This document shows positions 1 through 5,166 of a stretch of DNA of 5,166 nt, one piece after another. A program made the translations under genes and the position numbers. The stretch covers positions 1 to 5,166 of the forward strand of contig JADFMZ010000249.1 in the NCBI GenBank assembly GCA_022563615.1, in the 5' to 3' direction. Origin of the DNA: Planctomycetota bacterium. Lineage in GTDB: Bacteria; Planctomycetota; Phycisphaerae; UBA1845. The notes beneath the pieces are model-generated. The model did no database searches, was not told where the DNA came from, and saw only the letters and a program-made list of their open reading frames with translations. Every line of letters begins with the position of its first letter. The first letter of the stretch is position 1.

Positions 1-1
1 T

Positions 2-292
2 GCCATAGGGGCGCAATCTCCCGTTCCCACCGCATTCGACGAGGACGAGGCAACGGGGATTCTAGTGCCCGTCGGTGCGGCTGAGATAATGGCAACGGCG
101 ATCCTGCGGCTGCTGAGTGACGACGCCTTACGCCGCCTACTGGGTGAAAACGCCGCCAAAGACGCACAGCGCAGATTTGACCTACGGCGTCAGGTGCGGG
201 ATTATCTCCAATGGTACGAAGACTTGCTTGAGGATCCGCAGCCGGATCGAAAGAGGGAAGAACCTGCATTGTGTCCCACCGGAGTCGTGTAG
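2..292 (+). CDS. Glycosyltransferase family 4-type protein, C-terminal fragment (5' end outside window)
   Basis: The frame is open from the left edge and gives 96 residues before a TAG at 290-292. The fragment matches the end of the GT-B fold Glycos_transf_1 domain. It has a TGILVPVG segment (compare the usual TGLLVPPGD), then a helix of the form EIMATAILRLLSDDALRRLLGENA, then an aromatic and basic C-terminal helix with RRFDLRRQVRDYLQWYEDLL. In this family that helix swings back onto the N-terminal domain. Such enzymes move a sugar from a nucleotide-sugar donor to a lipid, polysaccharide or protein acceptor, usually at the inner face of the membrane. Donor and acceptor cannot be inferred because the catalytic Glu motif lies upstream of the window. 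The last 20 or so residues are polar and Pro-rich and look like a non-conserved tail. rsmG starts 19 bases later on the same strand, so the two are probably cotranscribed. The family call is fairly sure; the exact activity is unknown. Confidence 0.75.
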   Translation, partial: AIGAQSPVPTAFDEDEATGILVPVGAAEIMATAILRLLSDDALRRLLGENAAKDAQRRFDLRRQVRDYLQWYEDLLEDPQPDRKREEPALCPTGVV

Positions 293-293
293 T

Positions 294-310
294 TACGGTA
301 CATGACCGTA
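294..310 (+). repeat. Perfect dyad immediately before the rsmG ATG
   Basis: TACGGT (294-299) and ACCGTA (305-310) are perfect inverted arms around a 5-base loop, ACATG. The dyad fills the 19-base gap between the glycosyltransferase stop and the rsmG ATG at 312, where a Shine-Dalgarno site would be expected. The same region has a direct repeat of GTACATG at 298-304 and 308-314 with a 10-base period, so there are two ATGs (302 and 312) in different frames. In RNA it could form a small hairpin against the start codon; in DNA it could be a binding site. Function is not shown, and 6-bp arms can arise by chance. Confidence 0.45.
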
Positions 311-311
311 C

Positions 312-1052
312 ATGGTCTGCACAATCCCCTCAAAAACTCCACGACTCGCAGACGGCAATGTGACAACGCCCCTTTCGCCCCGCTTCAACTTGTTTGAAAA
401 CACGCTGACGACGGCCGTGGCGCGTTGGAATATCCCGCTGACCCGTTCCCGGATCGAGCGACTCCACACGCACTTTGTGTTGATGGTCGAAGCCAACCGG
501 GTGATGAACCTCACGCGCATCATTCAACCTGTCGAGGCGGCCATCAAACACTATGCCGACTCGCTGGCGCTGCTGAAGTGGGTGAAGCAATGCGGGCTTG
601 CCGTGCGAACGGTCTTGGACATCGGAACCGGCGCGGGCTTTCCATCCGTTCCACTAGCGATTCTGCAACCGAACTGGCGCGTAACCGCCATTGACGCAAC
701 CCGCAGGAAGATCGAGTTCATCCGAGAAATCGCGGATCGAATCGGATTGAGCAACCTGTGCTTGGAGCACGCCCATTCCGATCATTGGCGACCCAGTCGG
801 TCCTTTGAGCTGGTAGTAACCCGCGCCGCGGGCCGGCTGCCCCGATGTTTGCCCGGCGCCGCCAGGCTGCTCGACCCGGGTGGCTGGTTCATAGCCTACA
901 AGACGGCCCGGGTAGGCCAGGATGAACTGCAAGACGCCGGCAGGATTCTCGGGGGATTGCCACTACGGGCGCAGGAGCCGTTCCCCTACGAGCTGGATTG
1001 CGAGGGAAGGAAATTGCGCCGCGTCTTGTATGTCTATCGGCGCGTGGGCTGA
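312..1052 (+). CDS. rsmG: 16S rRNA (guanine-N7)-methyltransferase RsmG (GidB)
   Basis: RsmG transfers a methyl group from S-adenosylmethionine to N7 of G527 (E. coli numbering) in the 530 loop of 16S rRNA; loss of this mark is known to give low-level streptomycin resistance. The 246-residue product has the family signatures in order: NRVMNLTRI (about 62-70), HYADSL (80-85), the SAM-binding glycine loop VLDIGTGAGFPS (101-112), an acidic residue after strand 2 (Asp128 in AIDATRRKIEF), VVTRAAGRLP (168-177), and a GGWFIAYK strand. E. coli RsmG is 207 residues and B. subtilis 239, so this is full length with about 20-30 extra N-terminal residues. No convincing Shine-Dalgarno site precedes ATG 312. 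GTG 360 (codon 17) and TTG 390 (codon 27) are in frame and would remove the non-conserved leader. The gene sits beside a glycosyltransferase rather than the mnmG/parAB neighbours common elsewhere. Its TGA lies inside the 3' end of the opposite-strand murD. Function is near certain; the start is not. Confidence 0.93.
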   Translation: MVCTIPSKTPRLADGNVTTPLSPRFNLFENTLTTAVARWNIPLTRSRIERLHTHFVLMVEANRVMNLTRIIQPVEAAIKHYADSLALLKWVKQCGLAVRTVLDIGTGAGFPSVPLAILQPNWRVTAIDATRRKIEFIREIADRIGLSNLCLEHAHSDHWRPSRSFELVVTRAAGRLPRCLPGAARLLDPGGWFIAYKTARVGQDELQDAGRILGGLPLRAQEPFPYELDCEGRKLRRVLYVYRRVG

Positions 1053-2491
1053 CCCGGTGTCGGCTCACTCGGCGCCACAGCCGCGCTGGAGCCTGTCAAG
1101 GCATGGATGAGCTTGACGAAATGATCGCCTCGGTCGGCATAATTGGCGAAGGCGTCGAAGCTGGGGGCGCCGGGAGAGAACAGGACGACGTCCCCCGGTC
1201 TGGAGCAGGATCGTGCAATCAGAACGGCATCGGCCGGCGTTCCAGTCTCGTGGATGGAGACTCGATGAAGTGGTTCATCCGAGTCGCCGACCTGTTTTCG
1301 GATCATCTTTGCCAACCAGTCGCTTGACTGCCCCGTGCAGATGACCGCCCGACACGAATCGGCCAGAACCTCCGTCAGAGCGGTCCAAGGCACTTCGCTC
1401 TGCTGCTTTCCGCCCAGGATGGCCACCACCGGACGATCGAAGGATTTCAGGGCTGCGATCGTCGCATCCGGCGAGGTTGACTTCGAATCGTTGTAATAAT
1501 CCACTTCCTCAATCGTTCGCACGTACTCAAGCCTATGGGGTAAGCCGCCAAACGAGCGCAACGCTTCTCGCACGACCTCCCGATCCAGACCCAGATGTCG
1601 GCATATGGTCAGCACGCACGCGGCGTTGGCCTGATTGTGCGCACCGGGCACCTTCAGTTGGACAGGCCTCGATGGCGCTTCCACACGTAACAACTCTACG
1701 AACCGATCACCCAGTACAACGCGAAGCATGCCATCCGCCTCAGGGTCAAGATCGCCGGCGATCACGATATTATCGCCTGAAGGATGGCGAACGATGTTCA
1801 ACTTGGCGTCCACATAGGCGGCGAATCCATCGTAGCGGTTTCGATGATGAGGCCAAAGGTTCGTAATGACGGCGATCGGCGGCGCCCAACCGATCCGAGG
1901 CAGATCCTCCAGTTGGGCGTTGGACAGTTCGAGCACCACGAGATCTTCGGATCTAATGCCCGGCAGGTCGTTCAAGAGGGATCGGCCGATGTTGCCGCCC
2001 AGATGGACTCCCGTGTAGTGGACGTCGCCGGCGCGAAGGCCTGCGCGGAGTGCGTCGGCCAGCATGGCGCAGGTCGTGCTTTTACCATAGCTTCCGGTGA
2101 CGCCGATGATTCGGCCTCGACAGTTCCGGCAAAACAGGTTCGTTTCAGTGGTCCAGGGAACCTTGCGTCGAACGACTTCCTGAAAGAATGTCGATCGCGT
2201 CTTGTGAACCGCGGGATTGACGACGACCCAATCCACGCCGTTCAGGTCGTCGAAGTCGTGTCCGCCGAGGTGAAGCGTTACGTCCAAGTCCGCAAGAGCA
2301 TCGAGCGATTTGGAGAGTGATTCCGGGTCGGCTTGATCGGAAACCGTAACGAACGCGCCCTGCGCGGCGAGCCATTGCGTCACGCCGACACCACCGCCAA
2401 ACCGTCCCAGGCCCATCACCAGAACGCGCAAGCCGTCGAAGCTGGTAGGGGCTTCCATGTGGAGCGGCGGGTTATGAGACTCTATACGCAT
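1034..2491 (-). CDS. murD: UDP-N-acetylmuramoyl-L-alanine--D-glutamate ligase MurD
   Basis: This cytoplasmic Mur ligase uses ATP to add D-glutamate to UDP-MurNAc-L-Ala in peptidoglycan precursor synthesis. The 485 residues cover all three domains. Residues 21-40 form the UDP-binding Rossmann-like segment, with MGLGRFGGGVG. The ATPase domain has the P-loop GVTGSYGKSTT (130-140, Lys137), GGNIG (Asn167), LELSNAQLE (Glu188), PHHRNRY (His216) and AYVDAK, whose Lys230 matches the carbamylated lysine. The C-terminal domain has GAHNQANAA (283-291), GLPHRLE (316-322), NDSKSTS (334-340, Lys337 and Thr339) and SPGAPSFDAF (439-448, Ser444). Oddities: the P-loop TN is SY, PDH is PHH, LSSFQ is LSNAQ, and the loop normally written GG-x-x-K reads GGKQQS (360-365), placing Gln364 where the D-Glu-binding lysine is expected. 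About 20 Ala/Pro-rich residues trail the fold. An in-frame TGA lies just upstream of ATG 2491. ATG 2458 (residue 12) would begin nearer the conserved start; a weak GAGCGGA precedes 2491. It stands alone, not in a visible mur/fts cluster. Confidence 0.93.
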   Translation of the reverse strand: MRIESHNPPLHMEAPTSFDGLRVLVMGLGRFGGGVGVTQWLAAQGAFVTVSDQADPESLSKSLDALADLDVTLHLGGHDFDDLNGVDWVVVNPAVHKTRSTFFQEVVRRKVPWTTETNLFCRNCRGRIIGVTGSYGKSTTCAMLADALRAGLRAGDVHYTGVHLGGNIGRSLLNDLPGIRSEDLVVLELSNAQLEDLPRIGWAPPIAVITNLWPHHRNRYDGFAAYVDAKLNIVRHPSGDNIVIAGDLDPEADGMLRVVLGDRFVELLRVEAPSRPVQLKVPGAHNQANAACVLTICRHLGLDREVVREALRSFGGLPHRLEYVRTIEEVDYYNDSKSTSPDATIAALKSFDRPVVAILGGKQQSEVPWTALTEVLADSCRAVICTGQSSDWLAKMIRKQVGDSDEPLHRVSIHETGTPADAVLIARSCSRPGDVVLFSPGAPSFDAFANYADRGDHFVKLIHALTGSSAAVAPSEPTPGQPTRR

Positions 2492-2521
2492 GGGTTCCGC
2501 TCATCATTTTGTCCCGTTGAG

Positions 2522-2539
2522 CCCCTCGGGGGGATTTTT
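2522..2539 (+). terminator. Weak terminator-like C/G stem followed by a T-run
   Basis: A run of CCCC, then TC, then GGGGGG is followed by A and TTTTT at 2535-2539. A CCC/GGG stem with a CTCG loop followed by a U-tract resembles a minimal intrinsic terminator on the + strand. It could stop antisense transcription coming out of murD or short transcripts from the left. The stem is only 3-4 bp, so this is doubtful. On the murD strand the same bases lie in its 5' leader. Confidence 0.2.
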
Positions 2540-2550
2540 GGCCCGCGTTC

Positions 2551-2564
2551 TTTACGTCCGTAAA
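2551..2564. repeat. Perfect inverted repeat TTTACG-TC-CGTAAA
   Basis: Two perfect 6-base arms are separated by 2 bases, in a locally AT-richer patch about 60 bases upstream of the murD start. A dyad this compact is the form expected of a site for a dimeric DNA-binding protein, and it lies downstream of the candidate murD promoter. No known motif is recognised, and no regulator is encoded in the window. Confidence 0.35.
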
Positions 2565-2622
2565 TCTACGATCGGAGCCTACTGCCGGACAAGCATCGGC
2601 GACGCACCGTGCGCAGACTCGC

Positions 2623-2650
2623 ATTGTACCGGGCAAATCCACCACCCCAA
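2623..2650 (-). promoter_or_regulatory. Candidate sigma70-type promoter for murD
   Basis: On the minus strand TACAAT (2628-2623, five of six matches to TATAAT) lies 16 bases downstream of TTGGGG (2650-2645, a poor -35 match sharing only TTG). Transcription would start near 2616 and give a leader of about 125 bases before ATG 2491. The -10 is good but the -35 is weak, so this is a tentative call made mainly because murD needs a promoter in this region. Confidence 0.3.
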
Positions 2651-2682
2651 CCGGGTCCAGCCGGGCCGAATGCAGCGGTTGG
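2647..2682. repeat. 7-bp inverted repeat CCAACCG / CGGTTGG
   Basis: CCAACCG at 2647-2653 and CGGTTGG at 2676-2682 are perfect complements across a 22-base GC-rich loop. The left arm overlaps the candidate -35 of murD. It could be a hairpin or a pair of binding half-sites, or chance in GC-rich DNA. Confidence 0.25.
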
Positions 2683-2729
2683 CCCCATAACGAGTTCGGC
2701 CCCAAAGGCGAAGGATTGGGACGCCATTG

Positions 2730-2759
2730 TTGACAGAACGCTTGTTCGACCCGTATAAC
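2730..2759 (+). promoter_or_regulatory. Strong sigma70-type promoter for the lipoprotein gene
   Basis: A perfect -35 hexamer TTGACA (2730-2735) is followed after 18 bases by TATAAC (2754-2759), five of six matches to the -10 consensus. No TG extension is present upstream of the -10. The predicted start is near 2766, giving a leader of about 97 bases before ATG 2863. It is correctly oriented and is the only near-consensus promoter I found in the intergenic region. Confidence 0.65.
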
Positions 2760-2770
2760 TGGCAGGGCGT

Positions 2771-2800
2771 GCTGCGTGAATATTCCGCGTTGGCTGCGTG
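2771..2800 (+). repeat. Direct repeat GCTGCGTG with 22-base period just downstream of the promoter
   Basis: Identical 8-mers lie at 2771-2778 and 2793-2800, a 22-base period, or about two helical turns. They fall at roughly +6 to +35 relative to the predicted transcription start, a position where a repressor could act. No regulator is identified. Confidence 0.35.
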
Positions 2801-2810
2801 TACGAGTACC

Positions 2811-2820
2811 CCGTGCACGG
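2811..2820. repeat. 10-bp perfect palindrome CCGTGCACGG in the leader
   Basis: CCGTGCACGG equals its own reverse complement and lies in the predicted 5' leader of the lipoprotein gene, about 40 bases before the start codon. It may be part of the same control region as the direct repeat just upstream, or chance. Confidence 0.25.
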
Positions 2821-2848
2821 CCGCACCCCCCGTATTTTAGTGGATTTC

Positions 2849-2852
2849 GGAG
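2849..2852 (+). promoter_or_regulatory. Probable ribosome binding site GGAG for the lipoprotein gene
   Basis: GGAG ends 10 bases before ATG 2863, a slightly long but usable spacing. It supports this ATG as the start. The nearby ATG at 2879 is in another frame. Confidence 0.45.
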
Positions 2853-2862
2853 TGACCCGGCA

Positions 2863-5166
2863 ATGGACGTTGCGGCTTATGGTATCAAAGCGTGTCGCTT
2901 GTTTTTCCGGTCGGCGGCCGGACTTGGGCTGATCCTTCTGGCGGTGATGACCGGCTGCCCAGGAGTGGACCCCACGGATGACGGCGGCGATGATCCCGGC
3001 GGTTCACCGGGGGTCGGGGATGTCACGGCCCAAATCGTCTCACCGACGACGAGCTTCGGCCTGTCGCTGGGCGATCTGCCGGTGGCCATTCGGTACACCG
3101 TGACGGGCGTGCCGGACAACATCCAGGGCTTTTATGTGCCCGTGGCCGATGCCATACCCGGCAGCGCTGCCATCGGGGACCGCGTGATCATTGCTACCGA
3201 TCTGCCGCCCGGCACCAATCAGTTCTTCAACTTCCTGGTGGACACGGTCGGCTCTTATCGCGTCGGCGTGGTGGCCACCATCGGCTCGCGACAGGAAATC
3301 GCGGAGAGCCAAGCGGTCATCCAGGTCGAGGGGCCCCCCGACCCGCGCTTCATTCTCCCTGCCGACGCGGTGACGGAGGTGGATCGTGGTGCGGAGGTCG
3401 TCATTCGCTTCGACGCCCGAGACCCCGAAAACAGAGTCCAGTGGCGACTGTTCTATCTGACGGCGACGGATTCGCGCAATGCTTCACCGGCGGAGCTCGG
3501 AACGCAGTTGGCCTTGGGTACCAGCAACGTCGGCAGCTTCACCTGGTCTACCGGGCAGCTTGAGCCGGGGGATTACGAGCTCGGCGTTTCCGCCACAGAC
3601 AGCGGGGTTTCCGTGGCCACCACCGTAGTACGAGGGCAGCTAGATCGAATCGTAACCATCCCCAACGGCGGCGGGCGCGGGCCGATCGTGCGAATCCTCG
3701 AGGAGGATGAGCCGCTGGTGCCGACGCTAACCTTTCTTGCACCGGGTACGGCCGATGTGGGTCTGTTTCGCAACCAAGGGTTCACGATCCGGGTGGAAGC
3801 ACAAGTTCGCGAGCCCGGAGCTGCGGGCATCGTTGAGGTGTTCTACGACGACGATCGAGACGCCGGCAACGGCTTTGTCTCATTGGCTACGGACAGCCTC
3901 GCGCCGGAATCAAAAAAGACACTGTTGGTACCCTTCCCGACGGTTTTGGCGGAAGGCACGTATAACATCGGCGCGAAGATCCTCGATGGCATCAACGCAC
4001 CGATCACGAGATATGCGGACGGACAGGTCGTCGTGGTTCGTACGGTGACGCTGGTTGTGACGGCCCCGAGCGGCGCCTTGCCCGTCGCCCCGGGGGACTC
4101 AGTGGAGGTGCGCTGGACCACCAGCGCCCCGGATTCCGCCGGTACGGTGGATGTCTTCGCCCAGAGGATCGATCCTGAATCGGGTCTGACGTTCGGCGGC
4201 GAGATCGCCATCCTCAGCGGCGCGGCCATCACCGCAACCTCCGCGACGTTTACGAGCAGCGCGTCAGGCCTTTTTGAGATCAGTGTCCGGCTCAACGTCA
4301 TCGACGGGTCCGCCATTCAGCAGTCGGCGCCGTCGCTGGTTCGGGTTTCGACGCTGCCGCGCATTCTCTGGCTCGGTTCGCTGGCGGAAAACGCGCCGGT
4401 TTTTGAGGGGGCGATCTTCGGCGGCGTCAACTTCGAGGACAATGCGGGCACGTCGTTTACAACGGCCGGCGATCTCAACGGCGACGGCAACGACGAATTC
4501 GTGATCGCCGCGCGATATGGCAAGCCGTTTTTCGTGAACCCAAGCGGTGTAGGTCCCGGCGAGGCCTACATCATCTACGGCCGCGGCGGCGAAGCTAAGC
4601 TACGCGGAACGTTCAACCTCAACTCGGTGGGAACATCGGGTTTAAAGGGTGTGACACTGACGGGCATTCGCACGGCCGACGACTCCAACGATACAGACGG
4701 TCTGGCCGACGTGACACTCATTCCGGACGCCGATCGGGATGGGAAGAGCGAACTGGCCTTTGGCTTCCCGCGTACCGATTCGGCCGGTATGACTGTCGGT
4801 GTTCTGGAAGCACCAGGACAGTTCCTCAACGGTGGAGTGGTGATTCTGAGCAGCGGCAACAGCATTCTTGCTGATCCGACCGCAGGTATTCCGGTCATCA
4901 ACTTGGATGAGGTCGGGCAGTCCTTCTCCGACATGACGATCGTACCCGGCCCCAACCCGAACGCATTTAATGACCAGCAGAGTTTCGAGCCGGGAGATGC
5001 GACTTTAGGCACGACTGACGGGTGCGTGGACGGCCAGGACGGCGTGGTGGACAACATCATCGGCCCTTCCGTGGGGTTCATATCGATCTTAGCGCCGCCG
5101 CGGTGGGAGCAGTTGGGCCTGGTGTTCGTCGATTCCACAGAAACAGAGGCCGAGGGACGGTGGTGG
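2863..5166 (+). CDS. Large secreted lipoprotein with Ig-like regions and FG-GAP repeats (3' end outside window)
   Basis: The frame from ATG 2863 is open for 768 codons to the last base, so the protein is longer than 768 residues. The N-terminus has basic residues (Lys9, Arg12, Arg16), a hydrophobic stretch LGLILLAVMTGC and a lipobox Cys at residue 32. It should be exported, lipidated and anchored on the outer side of a membrane. A Gly/Asp/Pro-rich linker follows (about 33-52). Four beta-rich, Ig-like regions follow at about 53-156, 158-275, 287-393 and 394-496; they share LxPG(D/T)Y-type turns and alternating Val-rich strands. From about 500 the sequence resembles FG-GAP/integrin-alpha blades. 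Calcium-loop motifs are DLNGDGNDE (537-545), leading to VIAARYGKP and EAYIIYGRG, and DADRDGKSE (622-630), leading to LAFGFP. A further Asp-rich loop lies at 719-731. Such proteins often serve adhesion or surface binding, but no ligand or reaction can be named. It has its own strong promoter and diverges from murD. Architecture is fairly sure; role unknown. Confidence 0.85.
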   Translation, partial: MDVAAYGIKACRLFFRSAAGLGLILLAVMTGCPGVDPTDDGGDDPGGSPGVGDVTAQIVSPTTSFGLSLGDLPVAIRYTVTGVPDNIQGFYVPVADAIPGSAAIGDRVIIATDLPPGTNQFFNFLVDTVGSYRVGVVATIGSRQEIAESQAVIQVEGPPDPRFILPADAVTEVDRGAEVVIRFDARDPENRVQWRLFYLTATDSRNASPAELGTQLALGTSNVGSFTWSTGQLEPGDYELGVSATDSGVSVATTVVRGQLDRIVTIPNGGGRGPIVRILEEDEPLVPTLTFLAPGTADVGLFRNQGFTIRVEAQVREPGAAGIVEVFYDDDRDAGNGFVSLATDSLAPESKKTLLVPFPTVLAEGTYNIGAKILDGINAPITRYADGQVVVVRTVTLVVTAPSGALPVAPGDSVEVRWTTSAPDSAGTVDVFAQRIDPESGLTFGGEIAILSGAAITATSATFTSSASGLFEISVRLNVIDGSAIQQSAPSLVRVSTLPRILWLGSLAENAPVFEGAIFGGVNFEDNAGTSFTTAGDLNGDGNDEFVIAARYGKPFFVNPSGVGPGEAYIIYGRGGEAKLRGTFNLNSVGTSGLKGVTLTGIRTADDSNDTDGLADVTLIPDADRDGKSELAFGFPRTDSAGMTVGVLEAPGQFLNGGVVILSSGNSILADPTAGIPVINLDEVGQSFSDMTIVPGPNPNAFNDQQSFEPGDATLGTTDGCVDGQDGVVDNIIGPSVGFISILAPPRWEQLGLVFVDSTETEAEGRWW

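Larger units (their letters stand above)
2492..2862. other. Divergent intergenic region between murD and the lipoprotein gene
   Basis: These 371 bases separate the start of murD (reading left) from the start of the lipoprotein gene (reading right). Short open frames of 66-86 codons occur on both strands, but none has a recognisable domain or a convincing ribosome binding site, so I call no gene. The region holds one strong rightward promoter, one weak leftward promoter candidate, three dyads or palindromes, and a spaced direct repeat, listed separately. No tRNA or riboswitch fold is recognisable by eye. Confidence 0.7.

Noticed and set aside
1784..2320. 178-codon open frame on the plus strand opposite murD
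   Set aside because: It is antisense to the conserved MurD ATPase domain and shows no domain of its own.
2490..2690. 66-codon plus-strand open frame in the intergenic region
   Set aside because: It has no ribosome binding site or recognisable family, and it crosses the dyads and the candidate murD promoter.
2472..2826. Overlapping 77-86 codon minus-strand open frames upstream of murD
   Set aside because: Their sequences are Arg/Gly/Pro-rich without motifs, mutually overlapping, and cover the strong rightward promoter; they are typical of GC-rich non-coding DNA.
3843..4316. 157-codon open frame on the minus strand inside the lipoprotein gene
   Set aside because: It has no recognisable motif or ribosome binding site and is antisense to well-supported beta-rich coding sequence.
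4575..5138. 187-codon open frame on the minus strand inside the lipoprotein gene
   Set aside because: Its translation is Ser/Pro/Arg-rich with no domain, and it lies wholly opposite a frame with clear lipobox and FG-GAP motifs; it is a GC-bias shadow.
1..5166. Search for tRNA, rRNA, CRISPR repeats, transposase or phage genes
   Set aside because: No cloverleaf, regularly spaced repeat array, transposase motif or phage protein was recognisable on either strand.
2863..5166. Possible frameshift, because the lipoprotein frame is open to the window edge without a stop
   Set aside because: The frame reads through continuously with consistent beta-rich composition and FG-GAP motifs up to the last codon, so it is simply truncated by the window.

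Overview
The window holds four protein-coding genes in GC-rich DNA: the 3' end of a glycosyltransferase, rsmG, murD on the opposite strand, and the first 768 codons of a large secreted lipoprotein that runs off the right edge. The best guess for the organism is a member of the Planctomycetota, possibly a Phycisphaerae-like lineage. This rests on the MurD N-terminus (MGLGRFGGGVG followed by a Trp-Leu pair), which I recall as typical of planctomycete MurD. A big lipoprotein with Ig-like and FG-GAP domains and the scarcity of clear Shine-Dalgarno sites fit the same picture. This is an inference from remembered family features, not a search result.

Layout: positions 2-292 (+) are the last 96 codons of a family-4-type glycosyltransferase. 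After 19 bases comes rsmG (312-1052, +), the 16S rRNA m7G methyltransferase, probably on the same transcript. Its stop lies inside the 3' end of murD (1034-2491, -), so the two genes converge and overlap by 19 bp. MurD is complete at 485 residues and keeps most catalytic residues, but several family motifs are altered, including the loop expected to hold the D-Glu-binding lysine.

Positions 2492-2862 are a 371-bp divergent intergenic region. It contains a strong sigma70-type promoter (TTGACA, 18 bp, TATAAC at 2730-2759) reading right, a weaker candidate promoter reading left to murD, and several dyads and short repeats. From 2863 (+) an open frame continues to the last base. It encodes a lipobox signal peptide, a Gly/Asp-rich linker, about four tandem beta-sandwich (Ig-like) regions, and then FG-GAP/integrin-alpha-like calcium-loop repeats cut by the window edge.

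The genes do not form one obvious pathway. rsmG serves ribosome maturation, murD peptidoglycan precursor synthesis, and the glycosyltransferase and lipoprotein the cell surface. I see no tRNA, rRNA, CRISPR array, insertion sequence or phage gene. Nothing here is clearly a new system. The most useful leads are the altered MurD substrate loop, the hairpin and repeated ATG at the rsmG start, and the repeats just downstream of the lipoprotein promoter.
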